DNA of 48,923 nt, taken from contig KN889091.1 in NCBI GenBank assembly GCA_000934455.1, positions 37,537 through 86,459 on the forward strand, in the 5' to 3' direction. This stretch comes from Apostichopus parvimensis. Lineage: Eukaryota; Echinodermata; Holothuroidea; Aspidochirotida; Stichopodidae. Of the stretch, positions 9,401 through 19,377 are shown piece by piece. Every line of letters begins with the position of its first letter. Position 1 is the stretch's first letter. The position numbers and the translations under genes were made by a program. The notes under the pieces are model-generated. The model was not told where the DNA came from, did no database searches, and saw only the letters and a list, made by a program, of their open reading frames with translations.

Positions 9401-12207
9401 CTCGGATAAGTGGAATTCTTGGTGCTGTAGCCTTCTCTCTTTGTTATCTAGTATGGTAAGTGACTAAGTGTATACATCTCTCAAAGGGATATCCCGCTGG
9501 CCATAGTCGATTGCTTTTAACTAATAGCTGAAAATTTCCTATTTTCTGCGTATATACATAATCTCATAGTAATTTGGATGGAGAAGTAACAAAATTTGCA
9601 ATTGTTTGTTTGTTTGTGAGTTTATCTGGCAACAGATGTGAATTAGGTCAGAATGGCTATTGAGCTGTGTATTGTTTTTTTATTTTTTATTTATCCAGAG
9701 GAAAATAGTATTTTTACAAAAAAAAGTTGCATTGTGACAAAATTATAAGTACAAAGAACATGGACAGCTAAGCAATCATTCCAAATGTATCACATTTCAC
9801 GGGTGAATCAACAAGAACATTTAATAGGAAAGTAGAGCTTTTTAAAGCAAAAAACCTGCCTTAATGACTTAACCAGATCACAAGAGCAATTGAGGGGGGG
9901 GGCGGGGGGGGGGGCTACAGAAATAGTAAGCCTTGATGTAAGGTCACAGGGGTAGAGAGTGGATCAAGTGGTTTGGTTGTTGTGCCCAAGGCTCAATCAG
10001 GGGTGACTTTTCTTTAATAAGTATCTAGTTGTCTTCTTCAAATGAACTTTACATCTTGAAATATTAATAATTCTGTAATATTTCAAAAATTTGTCTACAA
10101 CATACTTTATTATAATTGTCTTATTCACATATCAAACAACAGGTCATTAATGTGTAAGCATGCAGGCATGTTTGTTATTCATTATTTCAAGTGAAACTTG
10201 AACAGTCGAGCTAATGGAATTTAGTATTGTGTAAATGCTTTAGAGTCTAGATGGCAGCTTCAGTCAACTTTAGGAAGCCCATTAGAATCATTCTAAAAGT
10301 AAAAAAAAATAAAATAAAAATTGATAAAACCTTCAAGCATTGACATATATCACTTGGAGGGTCCAGATACATCCTGACAAGACATAAGTTATCTGACATT
10401 TCTTGATTCCTTCTCAGAGTGTTCCCTTTTTTAATTTCTGTCTGTTTTTTCATTTCTTCAGGATTCTATACCTGGGCTTTGCAAAAGACATCTGGGTTTA
10501 CCCCTTCTTAAAAGTCCTAGAAGGCCCCTACTTTATTCTCTTTTTTGCCGTTATGACGGTGGTGCTCGTCATCTTCTACATCATTGGGGAGAAACTCAGC
10601 AGTGTTCTNNNNNNNNNNNNNNNNNNNNNNNNNNNNNNNNNNNNNNNNNNNNNNNNNNNNNNNNNNNNNNNNNNNNNNNNNNNNNNNNNNNNNNNNNNNN
10701 NNNNNNNNNNNNNNNNNNNNNNNNNNNNNNNNNNNNNNNNNNNNNNNNNNNNNNNNNNNNNNNNNNNNNNNNNNNNNNNNNNNNNNNNNNNNNNNNNNNN
10801 NNNNNNNNNNNNNNNNNNNNNNNNNNNNNNNNNNNNNNNNNNNNNNNNNNNNNNNNNNNNNNNNNNNNNNNNNNNNNNNNNNNNNNNNNNNNNNNNNNNN
10901 NNNNNNNNNNNNNNNNNNNNNNNNNNNNNNNNNNNNNNNNNNNNNNNNNNNNNNNNNNNNNNNNNNNNNNNNNNNNNNNNNNNNNNNNNNNNNNNNNNNN
11001 NNNNNNNNNNNNNNNNNNNNNNNNNNNNNNNNNNNNNNNNNNNNNNNNNNNNNNNNNNNNNNNNNNNNNNNNNNNNNNNNNNNNNNNNNNNNNNNNNNNN
11101 NNNNNNNNNNNNNNNNNNNNGCTTCACTGTTGAAATTGTGTGCGTTCTGTTGTAACTCATTATCACCGTTTCTTGCATCGTACAGTAGTCAACCAGTGTT
11201 TGTATGGAGCATGCTGATTTATACCACCAGCAAGAAAGTAAAAGAGAAAAAAAAATACAAGGCATTTCTAATTAAACAGGTTAATACCCTTACAAATTGA
11301 AAAATCCAAGAAAGTATTGTGAGAGCTTAGATTAAAGCAATGTTCTTGAATGTGTGGAAGATTTCTAATAATTTTTTTTAATAATTAAATTAACTTATCA
11401 ATGGTTACGTTGGTTAGTAGTAGACTTTGGTCTGCTGATTGTGTCTGCAGTGGAATGTTTTACATGTCATGCTAAATTCAGTACATAAATTCTAAATATG
11501 TTACAAGTCTGTTGCATTCTCGTCATTTATAACAGATGTTGAATTTCGGTGGAGGAAGTCGTGATGCCACATGGCCATTGGTAGACTATAGTATTAAGTT
11601 TAAAGGGGAACCAATGGTACAGAAACATAAAATCAAAGGGTGCAATGGTTCAAATGGACAACAATGGTTAAATGCTCTCCTTAGCATTGTTGGAAAATAA
11701 AAAAAAATAAAAAAATGAAAATTGAAATTTTATGTATCCTAGGCCCTACTAATGCTGTCTCTGATATTATAACCACACCTTGATTATAGCTAAATCACTA
11801 CTTAGTGATTGTAAAAAATCTACAATTGACATTTTGGGCACGTATTTGCCGGTTCTTAGACCCGCAATCGGAGTTAAAAGCAACGCACAAGAGTACCTCA
11901 ATAATTGTTTTGTGGAAAGTGAATCACTTGGTATTCTCAGAGATTGAGTGTCACAATTGAATATTTTATAAACTCATTACACAATACTGACCATTTGTTG
12001 AGTGCAATGTCACTGAATGTATGGTATGAGCTTCTGTACCATATGGTGATCTAGTTTGGAACTCAACAAGGTATATTATGGTTTGATATACTCGTTTGCA
12101 GAATCTTGCAAAAACTGAATAGATAAACACTCCTAAACGTAAATTTATTTCTATCTTCATCTCTTTCAGGTTCTGAGAAGAAAGTTAGCACAGCGAAATT
12201 TGACTAG
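3414..12207 (+). CDS. AIG1: AIG1/ADTRP-family membrane hydrolase (FAHFA hydrolase type), multi-exon, end interrupted by gap
   Basis: Coding exons: 3414-3575 (first exon, alternative to 5827-5991), 7432-7569, 7954-8055, 9340-9455 and 10462 to at least 10608, where an N run begins; a possible last exon is 12170-12207. All visible junctions are GT/AG and phases agree (0,0,0,2). The protein is a polytopic membrane protein with family hallmarks: TYGGLWKFLT in exon 1, FRDW and FPIGS in exon 2, REL-FP and WLNHAL in exon 3, HTFVLP and YPSR in exon 4, WVYPFL and GEKL in exon 5. In this family AIG1 and ADTRP hydrolyse fatty-acid esters of hydroxy fatty acids using a Thr and a His (Thr43/His134 in human AIG1). 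The counterparts here are Thr50 and His135, the latter being the first residue of exon 4. Similarity is a little closer to AIG1 than to ADTRP, but orthology is not settled. About 222 residues are visible before the gap, near the usual length of 230-240. Confidence 0.85.
3576..5826 (+). other. Interval between alternative first exons, mostly AT-rich and unstructured
   Basis: Non-coding for the AIG1-like gene. Two short direct repeats of GTTACTTCGTTATCG lie near 3650 and 3725. The short open frames at 4860 and 5205 have no recognisable similarity or coding signature. A promoter for the exon at 5827 is expected at the right end but was not identified. Confidence 0.35.
5827..5991 (+). CDS. AIG1: Alternative first exon of the AIG1/ADTRP-like gene
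   Basis: ATG at 5827 opens 55 codons ending at CTG|GTAAGA (5991/5992), phase 0, so it can join the acceptor at 7431 exactly as the exon at 3414-3575 can. It encodes one hydrophobic segment followed by the family block YTYGGEYKYFT, with Thr51 at the catalytic position. It differs at most residues from the 3414 exon outside this block, so the two would give isoforms with different first transmembrane segments. The arrangement suggests separate promoters. It could alternatively be a first exon inherited from a tandem gene duplication whose remaining exons were lost. Confidence 0.75.
6838..7190 (+). repeat. Two-copy tandem duplication, about 178-bp unit
   Basis: Within the intron before exon 2, two diverged head-to-tail copies start at about 6838 and 7017. 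Each runs from a block AATT-A-CCCAGGGGACTGTACC through a G-rich tract, a GGAATGTGT-GATGCAGATT block and TTATCTCACATT. Copies differ by substitutions and small indels, so the duplication is not recent. Confidence 0.7.
8714..9298. mobile_element. TTAA-flanked MITE (Kolobok/piggyBac-type target site)
   Basis: Perfect 14-bp terminal inverted repeats AGCAGCATTTTGCG (8714-8727) and CGCAAAATGCTGCT (9285-9298) are flanked by TTAA on both sides (8710-8713 and 9299-9302). TTAA target duplication is used by piggyBac and Kolobok elements; the end sequence does not look like the usual piggyBac CCC start, so Kolobok-like is somewhat more likely. A 120-codon open frame at 8944-9306 lies almost wholly inside and has no recognisable domain. 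The element sits in the intron between exons 3 and 4 of the AIG1-like gene. Confidence 0.75.
10609..11120. other. Assembly gap (N run)
   Basis: 512 undetermined bases. The gap begins inside the fifth downstream coding exon of the AIG1-like gene, just after the GEKL motif, so the C-terminal codons and splice donor are hidden. Long open frames spanning the gap are artefacts of translating N. Confidence 0.99.
12170..12207 (+). CDS. AIG1: Possible terminal coding exon of the AIG1-like gene
   Basis: A pyrimidine-rich acceptor (CTCTTTCAG, ending 12169) is followed in one frame by a short lysine- and serine-rich tail, SEKKVSTAKFD, and a TAG stop at 12205-12207. Family members end in a short polar, basic tail after the last membrane segment, so this fits. 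The phase cannot be checked because the preceding exon end is inside the N gap. Confidence 0.35.
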
Positions 12208-12822
12208 ATATATTTTTTACTGGAACCGAAGTTGGATAATTTTTATCCAAATATGAACCACCGTTTTTAGTAAAGGCATCCTGAGCCATACAGCCTTCTC
12301 ATATATGCAGTACCATTTCCATATCTAACACTAATATTGCTGTCATGTGAACTGCTAATTATGCCTATGTTAATTGGTCATTAAATGTAATCATAATTTT
12401 TCCATTAAATTCACTTGGCGATTTATTAATTGTAGTCTTCAGTTCAACAGGATCTATGTTTATCTTTACTTCCCACTCCTGCACCTTCCCCTCCCCCCCC
12501 CCTTCCTCTTAGCACCAAGTGTTTTTCTGAATTTGACTGGAATAGGCCAAATTAAACATTCCGTCCTAGTTAGTTTTTGTCACAAAACACTATTTGTTTG
12601 GAAGATTGTGATAACGGTTCCCATCACTCCTTGCCTCGTCCTCCTCCCAACTCTTTGGGACAATACACCTCCCCCGACCCACCTGTGGTAAAACTACATG
12701 AATACTCAATGAGTCAACTTAGTCTCATGCACCTGTGGTATCTGTAAAAAGGAAGTTTAAAGTTTAATATTCCTTTTAATATTTCAATCCTGCTCAGGAA
12801 GACTTTTAGCTCTAGTGAAGTA

Positions 12823-13214
12823 CTGTGTGGTATGGAAACGTTATGTGTGGTATGGAAATGTTATCCTGTGTGGTATGAAAACGTTATCCTGTGTGGTATG
12901 GAAACGTTATCCTGTGTGGTATGGAAACGTTATCCTGTGTGGTATGGAAACGTTATCCTGTGTGGTATGGAAACGTTATCCTGTGTGGTATGGAAACGTT
13001 ATCCTGTGTGGTATGGAAACGTTATCCTGTGTGGTATTGAAACGTTATCCTGTGTGGTATGGAAACGTTGTCCTGGGTGGTTTGGAATCGTTATCAACGT
13101 TATCCTGTGTGGTATGGAAACGTTATCCTGTGTGGTATGGAAAGGTTATCCTGTGTGGTATGGAAACGTTATCCTGTGTGGTACTGAAACGTTATACTGT
13201 GTGGTATGGAAACA
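12823..13214 (+). repeat. 23-bp minisatellite, about 17 copies
   Basis: Tandem units of 23 bp, consensus TGTGTGGTATGGAAACGTTA plus TCC, repeat about 17 times with scattered substitutions and one partial unit near 13095. Because 23 is not a multiple of 3 and the unit lacks stops in most frames, two long open frames run across it; these are by-products. Most units carry the palindrome AACGTT, giving a regularly spaced CpG ladder. The array lies about 0.6 kb after the possible last exon of the AIG1-like gene, possibly in its 3' UTR. Confidence 0.95.
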
Positions 13215-13241
13215 TTAAGATGCCATCAAACTGTCAAGACC

Positions 13242-13247
13242 AATAAA
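13242..13247 (+). terminator. Candidate polyadenylation signal AATAAA for the AIG1-like gene
   Basis: AATAAA follows directly after the minisatellite. It would place the array inside the 3' UTR. No transcript evidence is visible. Confidence 0.3.
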
Positions 13248-13249
13248 TT

Positions 13250-15120
13250 GATAAATTGATCATTTAATAAATCTTGTGAAAAGAATATCTTGCTGCAAAA
13301 TGATGAATTGTAGCAAAATGACCTAAACATTTTGATGGTGCCTTAATGTTTCTGTAGTGTGGATTGTGCTTTCATATTACAATCGTGGTGTTTAATCCAG
13401 GGCCTGGGAGAGCCAGAAGCATGAATAGTTATTACTATTCTGGGTAATTTTCTCTTCTTTCTATTACATTATCTTATATAAAAAGAATCCCTTTTTCCTT
13501 TGCATTTAAAAGTAAAAGTGAAATGACCATTGACAGATTCAAATCATCTTCTTGTGTATTTCATCTATTGAAGGACAACAATTTTTACTTTTAAATTTAG
13601 CAATTCGTTTTTTTCCGTAAATACTAATCAAAATTTTTTTGTTTTTCAGTTTCATTTTTTGTTTTGAGCTCTGAATAGTGAGAGTGCAAGGACCTTGTGT
13701 TGTCTTCTTTCTTTCTGGGTAGGGAAGAACTTCAGGGGTGGGGGTAGGTGTAAAGTTCTGTGCTGAACACCTAGAGATTGAATTATTAAACCAGTATTTT
13801 TTTTCTTTATATTTGAAGTATGTAGATTAATGATTATAAAAATTCATTAAATATAATAAATACTGTCAAGATAACAATTTTATTTTGTACCTTTAATGCC
13901 TTTCATAATGAATAATTTTGCAGGAATGAGGAAAGTTCTTATGACATGCAAATATAAAATTATTAAAAAAGAATATATTTGAGTCTTTCTTGTTTTTCGG
14001 CAAGTCTTCCTGTTGAGTTACTTTGCAGAGATTAAAACGTGTAATTTTTTTTTCTAATTACTTTTTTTCCAAAATCATGTTATTTTCCTGATGAAGTGAT
14101 GGGAATGAACAAACATCTGTAATTTACTTCATCTTTATAGCCCCAAAAACTAGGAAGCTAAAAACTGCTCAACGTTTTGTGTCGCCTTTCCTTTGCTTTT
14201 TTCCTTGCAAAGTCTATGCTATCTTTGCGTGTGAGGCATTCCCATCGCGATGATGGGTTTGAGTATGAGATGTCGGGTACATAGTCCTGGATGGTATTTG
14301 TGATAAAAAAACACATAATCTGGGTCGCTTAAGAGAGAATTATTCAGCTTCCAGTAAAAATTCAAACAAACAAGAGGACAGATTGAAATGTTTAATTTTT
14401 GCTGTAACTTTTAAAGCATTGTTCCCTTGTTAGTATACATTTTAACTCCAGCAATTTGAGATCCCCTATGTAAGGCTCTATGTGGTGTTGTATAGTCTAA
14501 TGAAATGCTCCTTAAACAAAGATCAACTTTTCAAAGCACATGCTGTCGGTGAATATAAAACATTGTTCCCATATTTAATGGCTCATGTCAGTTTCATGGC
14601 TTTGAAAGGCCCTTATGTAAGGCACTATGTGATGCTATGGTCTCAATAAATGCTTCTTTAATGAATATCAACCATTCAAGCACACCATCTTAAAGGGTGT
14701 GAAGACTCGTGCAAAAAGAAACGTCTAATGCCGGTAATTTGACCTAGTTTCAAATGAGGTGTAACAGAAGTGTTAAACACCACCATCGATCCCAGAAAAT
14801 ACACACACAGCTTGCTACCGTCGGTAATTAGACACTAGTGTACAGTCAATACATACAGCTGCGGTCAATACCCACAGCACAGTATACAAACGATACAGCG
14901 ACGGACATCTCAGGTCCAGCTAAAGATAACAACTAAGGTCTCATGTTTCATTACTGTCTGCATTTTGTAGCGACACGAACAAAACATCACTTGCAAGCAA
15001 CAGAAAGTTAACTTTTTCAGATGGCCGCACGCGGTTTGGGGCGAGTCTTCAAGGCCTTTAATGAATTCTCAAGACCACTGTTCTATCGCTTTTTTCTTCA
15101 GTGTTCAACAATAAAAGCAA
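13250..15120. repeat. Intergenic region with a diverged two-copy tandem duplication
   Basis: AT-rich intergenic sequence between convergent genes. A diverged duplication of about 146 bp is visible: copy 1 is about 14413-14556 and copy 2 about 14560-14695. Shared blocks are CATTGTTCCC, CTATGTAAGGC-CTATGTG-TG, AATGCT-CTT and CAA-CACA-C. No gene is seen in the rest. Confidence 0.6.
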
Positions 15121-15122
15121 GT

Positions 15123-15128
15123 TTTATT
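15123..15128 (-). terminator. Candidate polyadenylation signal of the cysteine-rich gene
   Basis: On the minus strand AATAAA lies about 25 bases after the stop codon at 15153, which would give a very short 3' UTR. Confidence 0.45.
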
Positions 15129-15152
15129 CGGATCTCCATCAAGGAACTTATA

Positions 15153-17212
15153 TCATCTCTTCCCTAAGTCACCAAATGCTTCGATCAAAGTATCTTCCTT
15201 ATTATCAACAAAATTCTTGAGAATAAAGTGGGTCTGTTCACTCTCTGGTAGATTGCATTGTCCATTCCAATATCCTTCCTTCATTCTGTGACTCTGCAGG
15301 AAAGAAAGAGATTCTATATGACAAGAACAAAATAATAATTTAAGAACCCAAGATGTCACCGGAAATTTTGTCTTGTCACATGGATATGATGTTATTTCCC
15401 TTAAATATTGCATTTATATCTGTGAGACTTCAACAAGCAACTTAAGGTCCCCCCAGATGACCCAACCGAGTTTTGAGATAGGAGGGGCAAGGCACAGACC
15501 AATCTTCAGTCATGTTGAAATTGTTGCCTGTCTAACCAATGCACCCACATGAAAATGATTGCTGTGAAAATTACTGAAGGGAACACGGCACCCCTACCCT
15601 TCTCCTCCAACAACCCCTCCTCTTCCCCTCCACTACACCATTGCCTGGTAATATAACCATTACCTAGCAATATGTAAATTTCTGACGAAGTGCTTCATAG
15701 TATGCATTCAGAATATTTGGGTTTGTACTTTTTCTTTGAGACCTGAAAATGCAATCAGCTGTTATTGAAGGAAGAGACAAATATACTGACCATATCTACA
15801 TCCCGGTACCATGTTGAACCACAATTTCCATTACAAATAGCGCATGGTCTGATCATAGAAAAACCACCACATTCACGACATTGACTTGACCAATGACCGT
15901 TAAACCAAGAGCTGCCACATCTAGAGATTATAGAGAAACAGAAACAGACATTAATGGTACTTCTTTGATAATCCATTAGTCTAGAAGGGTGCACCAGTAA
16001 CCCCGAAACCTGTTCACTATCCCTCGTCTTCCAAGCAATGAATATATGCAAATGAGATATGCATAGAACATTCAAAATGAGAGAACAAGACATAAGTTGG
16101 TTTTCACTTGGGATCAGCATACATTGATCTCATGCATCCAATGAAATTTTCAAAATATCAGTATTTCAGTTGAAAAAGTTAACAAACTGGGAGTTTTCAG
16201 TGAGTCCAGCTCCCTGGAAAGTAAAACTTACGATGAACATCTTTGGTGCCATTCTTTATATTCTTTGCTTTTCTGAAGGTCTGATACGGCCGATTTTGTA
16301 TAGACTCTCTTCTGTGCTTGAAATGCCTCTTGTGATATTTGTTCAGCAAATTGTCCTAGAAATGAAATGAAACAAAATGTGTACAATATTCTTATGTGGT
16401 ATGAAGTTTCAAGTATAAAGATAACAGTTGAAAAGCTAAATCAAAGTAACTTACTAACTTATTTCTGAAATGGTTGAAACATTATAAAACATATGGTAAG
16501 AAGAATAAGTGAGCCAAACTCAAGTTGAGGCACAAGAAAGATACTGAAAAACTTAACTCTGGAAGACACTGTCTAGTGACAACTAGGCTACTAAAATAAG
16601 TCTACACATCAAGAATGATTTAGACAATTCCACAGCTGGAATGAAACAAATGTTTCGAGATATTTCTTACAGCTAAATAAATGCAATGCTCAATTAGAAG
16701 AGTTGTCTCCTCGAAGAGCATCGTGGTCAAAATAGCTATTAAAGGCAATTGACTTGCGACCTAAAGAATGCAGGTTGTGTCCTGGCCAGTTCATTACCTT
16801 GTGTCCATGGGCAAGGCACTTTATCTCCATTGCCTCTCTTTACCCAGGTGTATTAATGGGATCTGTGAGATAATTTGTAAATATAGTTGGGTGCGTTGGT
16901 TTTTGGCTGCACCCTATTGGGAGTCCTCCAAGGGACACATTCATGTGGCGCAATCTATTGCCTCGGGAAGTTGTTTGAATTGTGCCCATTTGGGTGTGTG
17001 GGCCTGGTGGCAGGTTAAATAACCAGGGATTAATGACTGTTGCAAAATTCGTATGAGAAAGCCTTGCCTTGACACAAGACTGTAAACCTTGAAACTTCAA
17101 CTTTTAAATTTATGTTACAAAAGTGATAATTTAAAAACCACAAATTTTCATCACGATTCTTACTTGGTATAGGAATGTTCAAATCCTCTTCTTCCGAATT
17201 GCCTTCAAACAT
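15153..17212 (-). CDS. Small cysteine-rich zinc-binding-type protein, probably pinocchio family
   Basis: Four coding exons on the minus strand: 17212-17164, 16355-16232, 15920-15791 and 15293-15153. All have GT/AG junctions and the phases (1,2,0) join into 147 residues. Residues 1-55 are acidic then helical and charged. The core has CxxC pairs Cys56/59, Cys72/75 and Cys84/87, plus Cys91 and Cys114, with aromatic motifs CGSSWFNGHW (59-68), RPCAICNGNCGSTW (82-95) and a VDMSH junction (99-103). Such pairs usually bind zinc. The layout recalls proteins annotated as pinocchio-like in animals, a family of poorly known function; the name is recalled, not searched. The last intron donor is GTCAGT, a weaker but valid site. 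The gene converges with the AIG1-like gene and is head-to-head with EIF2B4. The alternative is an unnamed conserved zinc-ribbon protein. Confidence 0.8.
16740..17040 (+). repeat. SINE-like dispersed element in an intron of the cysteine-rich gene
   Basis: The segment includes a block GGGCAAGGCACTTTATCTCC followed by a CTTTACCCAGGTGTATTAATGGG-like block, which I recognise as the conserved body found in SINEs of echinoderms and other marine deuterostomes. It lies in the intron between 17164 and 16355. Ends are not defined; no target duplication was found. Confidence 0.5.
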
Positions 17213-17237
17213 CTTGCCTGGGAGCTGGAATAAATTC
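17213..17237 (-). other. 5' UTR part of the second exon, cysteine-rich gene
   Basis: On the minus strand an acceptor (TTATTGTAG) ends at 17238, so the exon carrying the start codon begins at 17237. A matching upstream donor, CAAAATAAG|GTGAGT, has its last exon base at 17554, suggesting a non-coding first exon starting a little above 17554. This gives a spliced 5' UTR. Inferred from splice signals only. Confidence 0.45.
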
Positions 17238-17553
17238 CTACAATAAAATATGAACGGAAGTACTTAATTAATCAACTCAAAGCAAAAATCAGTGCTTAAG
17301 AATCAGACACAAGTCACAAAAATCAGGTCATATTCCGCAGAAAATTCCTATACATTAAATATGTCTTCAAGTTGGCATGACAACCTAAAGATTTCAAATG
17401 GCTACTGATCTACAAAAACTGAAATCAAAAGAAACTGTGTCAGAGAAAACAGTACACATGCTCTTGTGACACTGATTGGAGTTGATCATGATCGGTAAAA
17501 ATGTACTGCATAACAACATAATTGACATAAAGACCACATTCTCAGCCACTCAC

Positions 17554-19371
17554 CTTATTTTGAAAGTGGCCGTGACAACGTTATGTCTATAGCTAGCACT
17601 ATTACAATCCTGAAATTAGACAGGACATAGTCGTATTTTGCCAGAATATGACAGAGATGCGAAGTTTGACGTCATAAATCGAAAGAAAGGAACGTCCTCG
17701 AGGTAGAAATAAAACTTCCAAGGCCTAAGTAAATTTTTAAAGTGAAACTTTTGCACCATAGACAAACTATTAGTATTACTACAGTTCTACGTAGCATTCA
17801 CAGTTAATCTGAAAAACATTACGCAAACACTTCCGGGTTTACTTCGTGGTGATAACATGGATATTTCTCGATATAAATTGCTTTTATACGTACATGCATT
17901 TAAGGAAATACAAAATCTAAGCAATTGGCAGGCTAGTTCCTTACCTCTGTCTGATACCAGTCAATACAAAACACATTTATCACGCCGTGGTGTAATTTCA
18001 CTTTGTCTTGGTTTTGTTGATGTAAACATTGGTCATCGTACGCGTACTGGACACGCCCACAATTGCGAAATCTTTAGCTGGTTAAATCAGTCAGAAAACG
18101 TTCGAAATGACCTTACTGAATGAGTCAGTTAGTGGAAGGTCGCTTTCACGTTGTGTACAAATAAACCGTACCCGCGATGCGTGTTCTGTATACAGCAAAA
18201 GCTTGGTGCAACCTGGGACTTGGGGATCAATCTTTGAAATCTATCTACGTTCAATTCAACACCGCATGAACCCGATGGTTTCGTTCTAGTTTTGTAGAAA
18301 ACGTTTCGTAATTTATCTGCTGGATTTAAAACGGTATTAAATCCTCCATTGTTTCAATTTGACCATTTGGTACTCGTCCGAGTTCTGTCGACGTTACTAC
18401 TAATATCACTAGGCCTATTAATAAACACACGTTGTTACTTGCATCATCCATGCCTTTCCTTGTCAATACAGTAGTAGTAGGGTCATAATAACAACTGTGT
18501 AGGCCTAACAAATTTGAAGCAAAGAATATCTATGTCCTTGTCATATTTTGTGGCATGATGTAAGTCTCAATTTCCCCAGTTGAAACAGTAGAATGTAGGG
18601 CCACTTGAAAAATGTATTCTAGGTTAGCATCTGGATGCATGGATGCCCAGTTCGCATATACATGTGTACATACAAAAACAGTGCAGTAACTAATGGTATG
18701 TACAGGATCCTAGAAAAAATATAAAATGTTTATCAAAGCTAGTAACCCTAAAGAAAAAGAAAGAAAATAACAGATCAAAGTAAGAGTTGACACATTCCCC
18801 TAGCCACTTGGACTTGGAAGTTGGAGCATGATATAGGCCTAATGCTGGGTAGTTCACAACTAAAATTCTTGGACTTGGCCTAGATTACTCAATTCTGCAT
18901 CAGAGCATCCACACGGCCACTTTCAGGATATTAGTCTTGGACTTTGGGATATGAGTTTCTTTTATATGTACACATGAATGAAAAATCACAATGTTCGGTC
19001 ATTCTCAAATAAAATTCTTTGTTGTCTTGATTTGTGAGTGTAACTTTGTGGTGTGCTGTTCACTTTATAAGCAATCAGGGGATACGTTCAAGCCATTTCC
19101 TTCCCCATGGAGGGCCACACAAATATCCTTGAAATTATTCAGGGCCTAAATTTCTGCTGAATTGTAACTCCCTAAGTTGGGAAAACTTAAACACAAGTTG
19201 ATATTTCTTGCTAATGGTGGTCAGTGAGGATTAATTTTGTTTTGGAGTTGAAAACCTTGGCTTGAGTTTCATCCCATAACAGTTTTGCCTCTACATACTT
19301 GTTGGCAAGTTTTTGACTCAGTTTATTCTCTCCTCCTACCCCTTCCTCTCTCCATTCTTAAATTAGCTCAG
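17554..19371. promoter_or_regulatory. Divergent promoter region between the cysteine-rich gene and EIF2B4
   Basis: Head-to-head spacer. A perfect cAMP response element TGACGTCA is at 17667-17674 and an ETS-like ACTTCCGG at 17829-17836, both common in housekeeping promoters. CpG-containing words are denser at about 17.55-18.3 kb than in flanking sequence. EIF2B4 probably has a non-coding first exon here that splices to the acceptor at 19371, but its donor was not identified. The 88-codon frame at 17857-18123 has no recognisable similarity and may be an upstream ORF or chance. Confidence 0.5.
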
Positions 19372-19377
19372 GTATTC

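Noticed and set aside
10403-11300. Long open frames of 229-250 codons across the N run
   Set aside because: Most of each is undetermined bases; only the 10462-10608 part is a genuine exon.
12823-13214. CRISPR-like array of direct repeats
   Set aside because: Units are contiguous with no unique spacers, and the genome is eukaryotic.
12815-13246. Two long overlapping open frames (143 and 128 codons) encoding a repetitive peptide
   Set aside because: They are translations of a 23-bp minisatellite, with no start context, splice signals or domain.
17857-18123. 88-codon frame at the EIF2B4 side of the divergent promoter
   Set aside because: No similarity recognised and it does not join the EIF2B4 frame; kept only as a possible upstream ORF.
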